Source: Actinomycetota bacterium (GTDB lineage: Bacteria > Actinomycetota > Acidimicrobiia > Acidimicrobiales > Aldehydirespiratoraceae). Taken from it: a stretch of DNA of 32,743 nucleotides. This document shows, in pieces, positions 1 to 8,532 of this stretch (positions are counted from its first letter, which is position 1; each line of letters starts with the position of its first letter). The DNA lies in contig JAACCU010000148.1 in NCBI GenBank assembly GCA_009937405.1, positions 1 through 32,743 on the forward strand, in the 5' to 3' direction. A program made the translations under genes and the position numbers. The notes under the pieces were generated by a model that worked only from the letters and a program-made list of their open reading frames with translations, did not search any database and had not been told where the DNA came from.

Positions 1-131
1 AAAGGGGTGTGCGAGCTTGTGCATCGCGGGATCGGCGGACGCATGGCATCACCGTCTCGCTATTCACCCACCGAGGAACGCACAGTGCACGAGTTTTCAA
101 ACTATGTCCTCGACCGGGTCCTGGGCCCACA

Positions 132-524
132 ATGACCGAACGGGTGAGCGTTTCCATCCCGAACGTCGGCGAGCCAGCCGATCCACGAGCAGGCTCGCAG
201 TGCATCCGCTCGGGGAACCTGCTGTTCATCTCAGGCCAAATCGCGCTCGACAACGGGGAACTCATCGGCCCCAATGACCCTCTCGAGCAGTGCCGCCAGT
301 GCCTGCGTCACATCAAGAGTTTCGTGACCGCAGCAGGCGGCACGCTCAACGACGTGGTATCGCTCGACATCTTCCTCACCGACATTGGGTATCGGCCCGC
401 GGCAGGGCAAGCCCGGGCCGAGTTCTTCAACGCCCCAGGGCCGAGCGCCACCGTCGTCGGCGGCGTTGATCTTGCCTTCGAAGGGCTCCTGGTGGAGATC
501 AGCGCGAGGGCAGTTCTGTCGTGA
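132..524 (+). CDS. RidA-like (YjgF/YER057c/UK114 superfamily) protein, non-canonical
   Basis: A 130-residue protein with the RidA fold signature: an N-terminal strand region ending in LLFISGQIAL, the helix around EQCRQCLRHIKSFV, then GGTLNDVVSLDIFLTDI and a C-terminal GLLVEISARAVL strand. True RidA enamine/imine deaminases carry a conserved Arg just before the last strand pair (as in PARTTI); here the matching stretch reads PGPSATVVGG, so that Arg is absent. A deaminase role is therefore doubtful, and it may be a divergent member acting on another substrate. ATG 132 is chosen because homology begins there; the frame is open further upstream to position 9 without RidA-like sequence. Its TGA overlaps the GTG start of the downstream hydrolase, so the two are probably translationally coupled. 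Confidence 0.8.
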   Translation: MTERVSVSIPNVGEPADPRAGSQCIRSGNLLFISGQIALDNGELIGPNDPLEQCRQCLRHIKSFVTAAGGTLNDVVSLDIFLTDIGYRPAAGQARAEFFNAPGPSATVVGGVDLAFEGLLVEISARAVLS

Positions 525-1579
525 CCCGGGCGCTGCCGGGCCAGGCCCAGACCGTCCTCGGCCCGATTGACGAAGGCCAACTCGGGATCACGCTCGCCCA
601 CGACCATGTCCTCATGGACGGGTCGTTCATGTACGTCGATCCACCGGCGGGCGATGACCAACATCTCGCGGAGGAGACGATCACCCTCCAGAACCGGGGC
701 TGGGTCGCATACCACTGGACGTCGAACCATCACAACGTGCAGTTGGACTCAGCGGATTTGGCGATCAGCGAACTTCACCGTTTCGTCCAGGCCGGCGGGC
801 GCACGATCGTCGACCCAACCAACATCGGACTCGGCCGCGACCCGGCGCCACTGGTTCGCATCGCTGAAGCAACCGGAACCCACATTCTCATGGGCTCGGG
901 CTACTACCTGGGCGGAACCCACCCCTCCGACATGTCTGCTCGATCACCCGATTCGATCACCGCGGAGATCGTTGCCGACATCGAGATCGGCGTCGACGGC
1001 ACCGACGTCAAAGCAGGCCTGATCGGTGAACTCGGATGCTCCTATCCATGGCTCCCCAACGAGAAGAAAAGCCTGTGTGCCGCGGTGGCGGCACAAATCG
1101 AAACCGGAGCTCCATTGATGGTGCATCCGGGCCGCGATCCGATGTCGCCGGTCGAAATCGCTCAGATCGTCGACGGAGAAGGCGGCGATCTCAGCCGCAC
1201 GATCATCTGCCACATCGACCGCACCTGCACCGACCGGGCATGGCTTGCCGACATGGCAGCGACAGGCTGCTATCTCGAGTACGACCTGTTCGGAAACGAA
1301 AGCTCCTGGTATCCGCCCAACCCAGCCGTCGACATGCCATCTGACGCGGAACGCATGGATGTCATTCTTTGGCATTTTGAACAGGGCCTCGAGCATCAAA
1401 TCCTGCTTTCGCACGACATTGCCACCAAGCACCGGCTGCATCAGTACGGCGGTCTTGGCTATGACCATCTCATAACCAACGTTGTTCCCCGACTGCTCCG
1501 CCGAGGCCTCAGCGAAAGCGATGTCACAACACTTATCGTCGACAACCCGAAGCGGATCTACGCGTTCGTTGAACCATAA
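521..1579 (+). CDS. Phosphotriesterase-homology family metal-dependent hydrolase
   Basis: A 352-residue amidohydrolase-superfamily protein of the phosphotriesterase (PTE/PHP) family. Visible metal ligands are the HxH pair (H27, H29 in LAHDH), a bridging carboxylate at E170 in AGLIGELG, H202 in MVHPGRD, H231 in ICHIDR and D299 in LLSHDI. In classical phosphotriesterases the bridging residue is a carboxylated Lys; Glu at this site is the arrangement known from E. coli PHP, so lactonase or esterase activity is as likely as phosphotriester hydrolysis. The substrate cannot be read from sequence. It starts at GTG 521 inside the stop region of the RidA-like gene (GTGA overlap), which suggests a two-gene operon. 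Family confidence is high, substrate unknown. Confidence 0.88.
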   Translation: MTRALPGQAQTVLGPIDEGQLGITLAHDHVLMDGSFMYVDPPAGDDQHLAEETITLQNRGWVAYHWTSNHHNVQLDSADLAISELHRFVQAGGRTIVDPTNIGLGRDPAPLVRIAEATGTHILMGSGYYLGGTHPSDMSARSPDSITAEIVADIEIGVDGTDVKAGLIGELGCSYPWLPNEKKSLCAAVAAQIETGAPLMVHPGRDPMSPVEIAQIVDGEGGDLSRTIICHIDRTCTDRAWLADMAATGCYLEYDLFGNESSWYPPNPAVDMPSDAERMDVILWHFEQGLEHQILLSHDIATKHRLHQYGGLGYDHLITNVVPRLLRRGLSESDVTTLIVDNPKRIYAFVEP

Positions 1580-1629
1580 AACTTTTCGCTTTGAGTATCG
1601 GCAACGGATGCGTTCTGGTGGCACAACCC

Positions 1630-1911
1630 ATGGTGGATCCGGTCAGCGAATAGACATCTCAAAAACCTCTGATCGGAGGAACATTTGTCGGCTCTGTGAC
1701 AGGACTATTCGTGGGTGTGGCAACAAGTGGTGACTCGCTCAGCGGCACAGGTGCGATCTTCGCATTTTTTGTCGTGCCAGGTATCAGCGCTGCCTTTGTC
1801 GCAGCTATTAGTCAGCGCACACAACTGCGTTCCGTCCACTAGCTCTTCGCCCGATTACTCTTCGTCACCTTCTGGGCGATGCTCTTCATACTTTCCTCCC
1901 GGGATCGGTAA
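1630..1911 (+). pseudogene. Possible decayed small membrane protein ORF with two in-frame TAG codons
   Basis: The 473 bases between the hydrolase and the aminotransferase contain no intact gene. One frame, from ATG 1630 to TAA 1909-1911, reads as a plausible small three-helix membrane protein if TAG 1651-1653 and TAG 1840-1842 are ignored. It has a short polar N-terminus, a Gly-rich hydrophobic stretch (GGTFVGSVTGLFVGVA), a second one (GAIFAFFVVPGISAAFVAAI), a basic loop and a third (LFARLLFVTFWAMLFIL). No family is recognised and the ribosome binding site is weak. It may be a remnant of a transporter subunit, or coincidental. Nothing convincing was found in 1912-2040. Confidence 0.3.
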
Positions 1912-2052
1912 GCAACACCCAGCGGCGGGCTCTGTCGGCGATCACGCATGCCCTGATGCGGCAACCACAACCAGTTGCCAGTTCATGTCACCCCCGTTGA
2001 AACCGCGCCTCAATGAGTGGCCCCATCGCCAAAGTGGCGCGAGGATCAGAGC

Positions 2053-3336
2053 ATGGACCCGAGCCGAGCCGCAGCGTTCCCCTTCATCCCCGCCGACACA
2101 GCACCGCTCGTGATCGATCGCACAGAGGATGTGTGGCTCATTCGCGACGACGGCACCAGACTCCTTGATGCCGGTGGCGGCGCCGTCGTCACCAACATCG
2201 GACATGGACGACGCGAAGTGGTCGAGGCGGCGGCCCGCGCGCTGGGCACGATCGACTATGTCGTGCCGGTCTGGGCCACGGAGAACCGCATTGCACTCGT
2301 AGAAGAACTCGTCGAGCATTGGTTACCCGATGGCTTCACCCGAGCATCGTTCTTCTCTGGCTGGTCGGAGTCGGTGGATGCCGCCATCCGGGTGGCGCGA
2401 ACCCACCAGGTCGCCGTCGGCCAACCACAGCGATGGAAGGTGATCGGGCGCGACGTGAGCTACCACGGCTCAACCCTGTCCGGGTTGAGCGTCGGCAACC
2501 ACGATCGGCGCCGAAACGGCCTCGAACCGATGCTCGCAGATCACCCCAAGAGCAATTGGCTCGACCCGGAGGCACTGGCCAAAGTCATCGAGCAAGAGGG
2601 CCCCGAGACGGTGGCTGCGTTCATCGGTGAACCAATCAGCGGAGCGTCGGCTGGAGCGATGGTTCCGCCCGACGGCTACTGGCCTGCCGTCGAAGATGTC
2701 TGCCGGGCCAACGACATCCTGATCATCGTCGATGAGGTGATGACGGGGTTCGGGCGGACCGGCCGGACGTGGGGCCACGAGCACTTCGACGTCACGCCTG
2801 ACATCATCGTCGGGGGCAAGGGCCTCTCCGGCGGGTACGCGCCGATGGGCGGTATCTACTCAACCGATGCTGTCGTGGATCCAATCGCGGCTGCCGGAAT
2901 GGGCTTGATGTACTTCACTTTCAGCGGCGCCGACCTCGGATGTGCGGTGAGTGTCGAGGTCCTTCGGATCATGCGCCAAGAACAACTGGTGCAACGGTCC
3001 GCTGAGATGGGTGCTCGGCTCCGCCGCCGGCTCGAGGATGAATTGGGCGGCCACCCCAATGTCAGCGACATTCGGGGCCTTGGACTCATGCAGGGGATCG
3101 AGTTGGTGCAGGATCGTGACACCGGTATCGAGTTCTCACGCTCGATCGACTTCGCGGCGCGAGTGGCGGGTGAAGCGATCGAACGGGGAGTGTGGGTCTA
3201 CCCGTGCGGATCAGGACCAGTGGCCGATGCACTCCTCATCGGGCCCCCGTTCACCATCACCGATGACCACATCGAGTTGATCGTCGGCACCACGAAGGCG
3301 GCGATCGATGCCGCGGCAGCCTCGGTCTCGGGGTAA
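2053..3336 (+). CDS. Class III PLP-dependent aminotransferase
   Basis: A 427-residue fold-type I, class III (omega) aminotransferase. The PLP-binding Asp lies in IIVDEVMTGFGRTG. The Schiff-base Lys is K256 in VGGKGLSGGYAPMGG. The C-terminal GLGLMQGIELVQDRDTG and GPPFTITDDHIELI segments are typical. The substrate-side His/Gly motif is present as VSYHGSTLSGLSVG. One oddity: the phosphate-binding loop reads FFSGWSESVDAA where relatives usually have a Gly-Gly or Gly-Ser before SEA/SES. ATG 2053 is preceded by GAGGA at 2041-2045 with 7 nt spacing, which supports this start. It is separated from the hydrolase by the decayed region, so a shared operon is uncertain. The amino donor and acceptor cannot be assigned. 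Confidence 0.88.
   Translation: MDPSRAAAFPFIPADTAPLVIDRTEDVWLIRDDGTRLLDAGGGAVVTNIGHGRREVVEAAARALGTIDYVVPVWATENRIALVEELVEHWLPDGFTRASFFSGWSESVDAAIRVARTHQVAVGQPQRWKVIGRDVSYHGSTLSGLSVGNHDRRRNGLEPMLADHPKSNWLDPEALAKVIEQEGPETVAAFIGEPISGASAGAMVPPDGYWPAVEDVCRANDILIIVDEVMTGFGRTGRTWGHEHFDVTPDIIVGGKGLSGGYAPMGGIYSTDAVVDPIAAAGMGLMYFTFSGADLGCAVSVEVLRIMRQEQLVQRSAEMGARLRRRLEDELGGHPNVSDIRGLGLMQGIELVQDRDTGIEFSRSIDFAARVAGEAIERGVWVYPCGSGPVADALLIGPPFTITDDHIELIVGTTKAAIDAAAASVSG
2468..2490. repeat. Perfect 9-bp inverted repeat inside the aminotransferase gene
   Basis: GCTCAACCC at 2468-2476 and its exact complement GGGTTGAGC at 2482-2490 flank a 5-nt spacer, giving a strong potential hairpin in the coding sequence for the STLSGLS segment. 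The function, if any, is unknown. Confidence 0.6.
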
Positions 3337-3357
3337 CGCGCCCGCACCCCCGACAAC

Positions 3358-3383
3358 GCCGCCGAACGGGTGAATCGGGCGGC
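3358..3383. terminator. Possible hairpin between convergent genes
   Basis: A GC-rich inverted repeat (GCCGCC-GA against TC-G-GGCGGC, one bulged base) lies between the convergent stops of the aminotransferase and the molybdopterin oxidoreductase. There is no U-tract, so a terminator role is only suggested by position. Confidence 0.3.
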
Positions 3384-3389
3384 CCGCAT

Positions 3390-5423
3390 TCATCGGCCGT
3401 CGAGGACGACCTCGACAAGTGTCTCGTGGTAGGCGGCTGACCCTTGACCGTCTGCGGGCACAGCCGGATTCGTCAACGCATTGACCCCCCGACCCTGCGG
3501 CGTATGGCGGTGGTGCCAGCCAAACGGCACAGCCACAACGCCGGGCAGCACCTCGTCGGTGAATTCAATCCCGAGCGTGAGCCGGCCCCGGTCGTTGAAG
3601 ACGTCGACCCGGTCACCGGTCCGAAGGCCACGCGCCTCAGCGTCCTCAGGATGAATCTGTAGAAGCGGCTCGCCCTCCCGAGGCAGGTGCTCGCCGAACT
3701 GGGCGTAGTTGGCGTTGAGAAACTTCACATGTTGTTTGCGCGTCATCAGCACCAGCGGGAAACGGGCCCCCAAATCGCCGGCACCGTCGGGTGTCTCATC
3801 ACCAGCCCGGAACTCCAATGCGCCGAGTTGGAGCCGCCCGTCGTCGGTCTCCGGCGTAGTGTCGACGTAGGGCCGGGTTCCAGGATCAACATTGAGCCGA
3901 ACCCACGTCTCTCGCACCAAACGCTCGTAGGTGATGCCTTCGAGCCATTCGTGATCGGAGTCGAGGAGTTCTCGGATCAACGTCTCGTCATCTGCCTGCA
4001 GGGCGGGATCATCAAACCCCATCTCCGCGGCCAACCGTCGGAAGATCTCCGTATTCGGAAGCGAATCTCCGACCGGTTCGATGGCCGGCTGATTTATCGC
4101 CAGATTGAGATGGCCCCATGCAATACCCAGATCCAGGTGTTCGATCTGCGTGGTGGTCGGCAGAACGATGTCCGCGTAACGAGCAGTGTCGGTCATGAAC
4201 TGCTCGATCACGACGGTGAAGAGGTCCTCGCGTTCTAGCCCCTCGATAATCAGATTCTGCTCCGGCACGACGACGGCCGGGTTCGAGTTGTGAACGACAA
4301 GCGCAGCTATCGCAGGGGTCATTTCCCGATCGGTAAGGATCTCGCCGAGGCGGGCCATGTTGAACGTTCGCCTTGGCGGGTCCGGCGGAGCCGGATAATT
4401 GAGCGCGGTCTCGAAGTACACCTGGGTTGACCGGGCGAGCCCTCCCCCGCTGTCGCGCCAAGCACCTGTCACCGCCGGCAACATGGCGACCGCCCGCATG
4501 ATGTCGCGACCATGTTGACGGTGCTCTGGACCAACAAGCATTCGGATAGCGGCCGGGCGACGAGAAACGTAGGTGTGCGTCAACCAGTTGATTCGTTCGA
4601 CGGAAAGTCCGGTGATCTGCTCAGCTCGATCCGGCGACATCGACCGCGCTGACTCCAACAACTCGTCCCAACCCGACGTATTGGCTTGAATCCAGTCGCG
4701 GTCGACGAGGCCATCACGGTCAAGTATGTGGATCATCGCCAGCACCAACGCCGTGTCAGTGCCGGGCTGCAGTTGAAGGAACTCGTCGGCCCGTTCCGCG
4801 GTCGAGGTGCGTACCGGATCGATCACAATCACGACGGCGCCATCGGCACGGGCTAGCTCGATGACCGGCCAAAGGTGCCGGTTGGTGAGATAGGTGTTGG
4901 TACCCCACAAGATGATCGTCCGGGCATTGATCAGATCTTCTGGGTCAATGCCGAACGGCTGCCCGGACACATCACTTGCCCCAAGCCATGCGGTCGCCCC
5001 GCAAAGGTGCCGGTGGATGTCCGACGCCCCGATCGCGTTGAAGAACCGATCAGCCATGATCCCCTTCTGGATCACACCTTGCGTCCCATCGAAGGAGAAT
5101 TGGAGAATCGATTCTCCATCCGCCGCTTGGATCAGTGTCGAAAACTGCAAAGAGATCTCGGCCAGCGCCTCATCCCAACTGATCGGCTCAAACCTCGCTT
5201 CGCCCTTCGGCCCAACCCGGCGAAGCGGCGTCAGCAAACGTTCTGGGTGATACACCCGGTCGAGGAAGTGGTTCACCTTCGGACACAACACGCCCTTGGT
5301 GGTTGGATGTTCGGCGTTTCCGCGAAGCTTGACCGCCCGACCATCGCTAACCGTCACATCCCACACACAGGTATCGGGGCAATCGTGATGACACGACCCT
5401 CGAACGATCATTGGCTCATTCAC
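3390..5423 (-). CDS. Molybdopterin-dependent oxidoreductase (DMSO reductase / formate dehydrogenase-like family)
   Basis: A 677-residue catalytic subunit of the DMSO-reductase superfamily. The N-terminus has a [4Fe-4S] motif (C-x3-C-x3-C in SCHHDCPDTC, with the fourth Cys in GVLCPK). The molybdopterin domains follow (WDEALAEIS, ILWGTNTYLTNRH, VIDPVRTSTAERADEFLQLQPGTD), and the C-terminal molydop-binding domain includes LVLMTRKQHVKFLNANYAQF. The residue likely to face the molybdenum is in the HLCGATAW segment, suggesting a Cys or neighbouring ligand. There is no twin-arginine signal, so it is probably cytoplasmic. No iron-sulfur or membrane partner is adjacent, so the electron partner and substrate are unknown. 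The start is GTG 5423; ATG 5411 is an alternative. It is divergent from the flavin monooxygenase. Confidence 0.88.
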   Translation of the reverse strand: MNEPMIVRGSCHHDCPDTCVWDVTVSDGRAVKLRGNAEHPTTKGVLCPKVNHFLDRVYHPERLLTPLRRVGPKGEARFEPISWDEALAEISLQFSTLIQAADGESILQFSFDGTQGVIQKGIMADRFFNAIGASDIHRHLCGATAWLGASDVSGQPFGIDPEDLINARTIILWGTNTYLTNRHLWPVIELARADGAVVIVIDPVRTSTAERADEFLQLQPGTDTALVLAMIHILDRDGLVDRDWIQANTSGWDELLESARSMSPDRAEQITGLSVERINWLTHTYVSRRPAAIRMLVGPEHRQHGRDIMRAVAMLPAVTGAWRDSGGGLARSTQVYFETALNYPAPPDPPRRTFNMARLGEILTDREMTPAIAALVVHNSNPAVVVPEQNLIIEGLEREDLFTVVIEQFMTDTARYADIVLPTTTQIEHLDLGIAWGHLNLAINQPAIEPVGDSLPNTEIFRRLAAEMGFDDPALQADDETLIRELLDSDHEWLEGITYERLVRETWVRLNVDPGTRPYVDTTPETDDGRLQLGALEFRAGDETPDGAGDLGARFPLVLMTRKQHVKFLNANYAQFGEHLPREGEPLLQIHPEDAEARGLRTGDRVDVFNDRGRLTLGIEFTDEVLPGVVAVPFGWHHRHTPQGRGVNALTNPAVPADGQGSAAYHETLVEVVLDGR

Positions 5424-5557
5424 GACGGGTATCTTGTCCCATTTCGAGACCTCAAGTCAGCACGGTCATGCCTGCCTCGGTTTCATGACCAACGACTCTG
5501 GTGACATATGGTTTCGCCTTGCACCCTGGACTCCATGGTGATCCGAAAGCAGAGCAC

Positions 5558-7027
5558 ATGACATCAACCGAACATTTCGACGTGCTGATCATCGGCGCAG
5601 GGATCTCCGGCATCGGCGCGGCGTATCACCTCCTCGACCAGCAACCCACCACGAGCTTCGTGGTCCTTGAAAGCAAGGACACCTTTGGCGGCACGTGGGT
5701 AACTCACAAGTATCCGGGCATCCGCTCCGATAGTGACCTTTACACCTTTGGCTATCGCTTCAAGCCGTGGATCGGCGCACCGATCGCATCGGCCGAGGAG
5801 ATTTTGACGTACATGGGCGAGGTCATCAACGAGAACGATCTCGATCAACACATCCGCTACCACCACCACATAAGCGATGCGTCATGGTCAAGCGAGGAGG
5901 CCCAATGGACGGTCAACGTCACCAATACGGCAACCGCCAAAACGCGACAGTTCACGACCAACTTCTTGTGGATGTGTCAGGGCTACTACAAGCACGACAA
6001 GGGCTATACGCCCGACTGGCCGGGCATGGAGGAGTACGACGGCCAAATCGTGCATCCCCAAACCTGGCCAGACGACATTGAACTCGAAGGCAAAAATGTC
6101 ATCGTGATCGGGTCAGGGTCGACGGCGGCGACCCTTGTTCCCGCCATCGCCGACGACTGCGGCCACGTCACCGTCTTACAACGCTCCCCCACCTACTTCC
6201 GAGCGGCACGCAATGCCATCGAAATCGCCGACCAACTGCGCGAGCTAGATATTCAGGAGGAGTGGATCCACGAGATCGTCAGACGAAAGACCCTGTTCGA
6301 TCAGAGTGAATTCACGAAGTTGTCCTTCGCATACCCCGACGAGGTGAAGGATGCCCTGATCAACGACATCCGTGAACTTCTACCCGAGGGGTACGACATC
6401 GAAACCCATTTCACACCGAGGTACCGGCCGTGGCGACAGCGGCTGGCGTTCGTGCCCAATGGCGACTTGTTCGCGAGCATCAGTTCCGGCAAGGCCTCGA
6501 TGGTCACCGACGAGATCGAACGGTTCACCAAGAAGGGGATCCTCACCACATCTGGTGAAGAGTTGAGCGCCGACATCGTGGTCAGCGCCACGGGCTTCCA
6601 TCTGTCGGTCCTTGGCAACATCGACTTCACGGTCGACGGCAAGGTGATCGACTTCGCCGACACCGTCACGTACCGCGGGATGATGTTCACCGGCGTGCCG
6701 AACCTGGCCTGGGTGTTCGGCTACTTCCGAGCCAGTTGGACATTGCGGGTTGACTTGATGGCCGACTTCATGTGCCGCATGTTCGACCACATGGGATCCA
6801 CTGGTGCAACGCAAGTCGTTCCCACGCTGCGACCCGAAGACGAGCACATGGATCTCGGGCCGTGGATGGACCCCGAAAATTTCAACCCCGGCTACCTGGC
6901 CCGGAGCATGCACCTCATGCCCAAGAGCGGCGACGCTCCACGCTGGGCCCATACCCAGGACTACTGGACCGAGCGGCGCGAACTGCCTTTGGTCGACCTC
7001 TCCGACGATGGCTTGACGTTCGTCTAG
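5558..7027 (+). CDS. Flavin-containing (Baeyer-Villiger / EthA-like) monooxygenase
   Basis: A 489-residue FAD/NADPH class B monooxygenase, the same length and layout as mycobacterial EthA. It has the FAD Rossmann motif GAGISG (residues 13-18), then FGGTWVTHKYPGIRSDSD. The Baeyer-Villiger type fingerprint lies at about 160-171 (YDGQIVHPQTWP), and a second NADPH-binding Gly motif, VIGSGSTAATLVPAIA, follows at about 183-198. VSATGFHLSVLG is the late ATG-type motif. It probably oxygenates ketones or sulfur compounds using NADPH and O2; the substrate cannot be told. The frame is open from GTG 5501, but family homology begins at MTSTEHFDVLIIGAG, so ATG 5558 is chosen. It stands alone on this strand. 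Confidence 0.9.
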   Translation: MTSTEHFDVLIIGAGISGIGAAYHLLDQQPTTSFVVLESKDTFGGTWVTHKYPGIRSDSDLYTFGYRFKPWIGAPIASAEEILTYMGEVINENDLDQHIRYHHHISDASWSSEEAQWTVNVTNTATAKTRQFTTNFLWMCQGYYKHDKGYTPDWPGMEEYDGQIVHPQTWPDDIELEGKNVIVIGSGSTAATLVPAIADDCGHVTVLQRSPTYFRAARNAIEIADQLRELDIQEEWIHEIVRRKTLFDQSEFTKLSFAYPDEVKDALINDIRELLPEGYDIETHFTPRYRPWRQRLAFVPNGDLFASISSGKASMVTDEIERFTKKGILTTSGEELSADIVVSATGFHLSVLGNIDFTVDGKVIDFADTVTYRGMMFTGVPNLAWVFGYFRASWTLRVDLMADFMCRMFDHMGSTGATQVVPTLRPEDEHMDLGPWMDPENFNPGYLARSMHLMPKSGDAPRWAHTQDYWTERRELPLVDLSDDGLTFV

Positions 7028-7062
7028 CGGATGCTCGGTCTACATGTTGACAGTTGAGAACA

Positions 7063-8496
7063 TCAGCCAATCTGTGATGCCGGGTCGAGGTGCATGGCCG
7101 AGTACGGGGCCCACTGATTCGCCCATGGGCGCGCTTCCTCGAGAGTAAAGGCCAGGTCGTACAACCGTGCGTCGGCGCCCGGGGCTGCGGTGAACATCGA
7201 TCCGATTGGCACACCTGTCGGCGAATCGAAGTAAAGGGGCACCGACATCGACGGAGAACCTGACATGTGGGCTATAGCTGCGTTGCTCAGGAATTGCTCG
7301 CTCTTGTGCCGGTCGAAGGCGCCGTTGGGGTCAAACTCATCGGCGGCAATGGCATCGTGGGGATGGGTAAGGCTGAGCCATACATCGAACTGGTGGAAGA
7401 AGTCTACCGTGTCGACAGAAAGCGTCTGGAGGTAGGCCTCTGCAGTCTCCAGCGCATCCGAAGCGAGATCATCACTTTGGCGCATCAGGCCGATGGTGTT
7501 GAGAGTCAACAGACCGGTTTGCTCGATGGGGGCGCCAGCTTGGGCTTCAATCATGGCGATCAGGCCCACGGTTCGAGAAAGGAACAAGTTGCGGTAGGCG
7601 GCGTAAAACTGTTCACCGTCCACTGGAGCGGCGATCTCCACCACCTCGTGACCCATTTCGAGCAGAAGCGTGATGCTTTCCTCGAGCGCCGTTGCTGCAG
7701 CGGGTTGGGGGTCACGGCCAAGGATGTCGGTCTTGCTCACTGCGATACGAAAGCGACGATTGGAAGGGCCGACGACGACGTCGGCTGGCGGGTAGGCGCC
7801 TCCCTCCTGGATCTGAGTCATCGCGAACAGGGCCGCGCTGTCGCGCACTGTTCGACTAATCGCGTGGTGGGTTTTGAAGACGGGATGGGAACCGTCGAGC
7901 TCGCCGCTGGCTTGGCGGCCTCGGCTTCCTTTCCTTCCGAAAACACCGCACGCCGATGCCGGAATCCGATTCGATCCTCCGCCATCGGTGCCGTGCGCGA
8001 TCGGCGTATATCCGGCCGCAACCGATGCCGCCGAACCGCCACTTGAGCCCCCTGGCGAATACTCAAGATTCCAGGGATTCAGTGTCTTGCCGAACACCTC
8101 GTTGTCGGTCACCGGAAGTGACGCGAATTCCGGCGTGTTGGTCTTCCCCGCGATGACCAGACCGGCCCGCTCCATCTGCACGATGTAGTCCGCAGAAGAT
8201 TCGCTGATGTTGCCCATCTGAAGCCGAGAACCCTCACTTCGGCGAAGGCCTTCGACATCGATGAGGTCCTTCACAAATGTCGGTATGCCGGCAAACGGCG
8301 CGTCGCCTCTGACCGCAGGGATCAGGCCTCGGGCTCGATCGAATGCCCGGTCGATGACCGCGTTGATCGTGCCATCGAGTGCCTCGACCCGGGCGATCGT
8401 TGCATCCAAAACCTCGTCCGCGGTGACTTCGCCCGCGCCTATGAGCGCCGACAAGCCCAGTCCGTCAAACCCGAGCAGTTCCCTTTGATCAGCCAT
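7063..8496 (-). CDS. Amidase signature family hydrolase (NylA/GatA-like)
   Basis: A 477-residue amidase with the Ser-cisSer-Lys triad region. The Lys lies in FVKDLIDVEGLRRSEGS. The Gly/Ser motif is SPGGSSGGSAASVAAGYTPIAHGTDGGGSNRIPASACGVFG, followed by RKGSRGR. The C-terminal SPSMSVPLYF...GVPIGSMFTAAPGADARLYDLAFTLEEARPW is typical of 6-aminohexanoate-cyclic-dimer hydrolase-like amidases. It would hydrolyse a C-N amide bond; the substrate is unknown. ATG 8496 is preceded by TAAAGT ending 8 nt upstream, which could give a leaderless or near-leaderless transcript. The LivH-type permease lies 36 nt upstream on the same strand, so uptake and hydrolysis of an amide or peptide-like compound may be linked. 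Confidence 0.9.
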   Translation of the reverse strand: MADQRELLGFDGLGLSALIGAGEVTADEVLDATIARVEALDGTINAVIDRAFDRARGLIPAVRGDAPFAGIPTFVKDLIDVEGLRRSEGSRLQMGNISESSADYIVQMERAGLVIAGKTNTPEFASLPVTDNEVFGKTLNPWNLEYSPGGSSGGSAASVAAGYTPIAHGTDGGGSNRIPASACGVFGRKGSRGRQASGELDGSHPVFKTHHAISRTVRDSAALFAMTQIQEGGAYPPADVVVGPSNRRFRIAVSKTDILGRDPQPAAATALEESITLLLEMGHEVVEIAAPVDGEQFYAAYRNLFLSRTVGLIAMIEAQAGAPIEQTGLLTLNTIGLMRQSDDLASDALETAEAYLQTLSVDTVDFFHQFDVWLSLTHPHDAIAADEFDPNGAFDRHKSEQFLSNAAIAHMSGSPSMSVPLYFDSPTGVPIGSMFTAAPGADARLYDLAFTLEEARPWANQWAPYSAMHLDPASQIG

Positions 8497-8504
8497 GGAG
8501 TCGG

Positions 8505-8510
8505 ACTTTA
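8505..8510 (-). promoter_or_regulatory. Possible -10 box for the amidase
   Basis: On the minus strand TAAAGT lies 8 nt before the amidase ATG, which would place transcription start at or next to the start codon. No clear -35 hexamer was seen. Confidence 0.35.
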
Positions 8511-8532
8511 CAGTCGCTCCGGCAGCGCTCGC

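Noticed and set aside
944-1624. Open frame antisense to the phosphotriesterase homolog
   Set aside because: No recognisable domain; the + strand frame has the full metal-ligand set.
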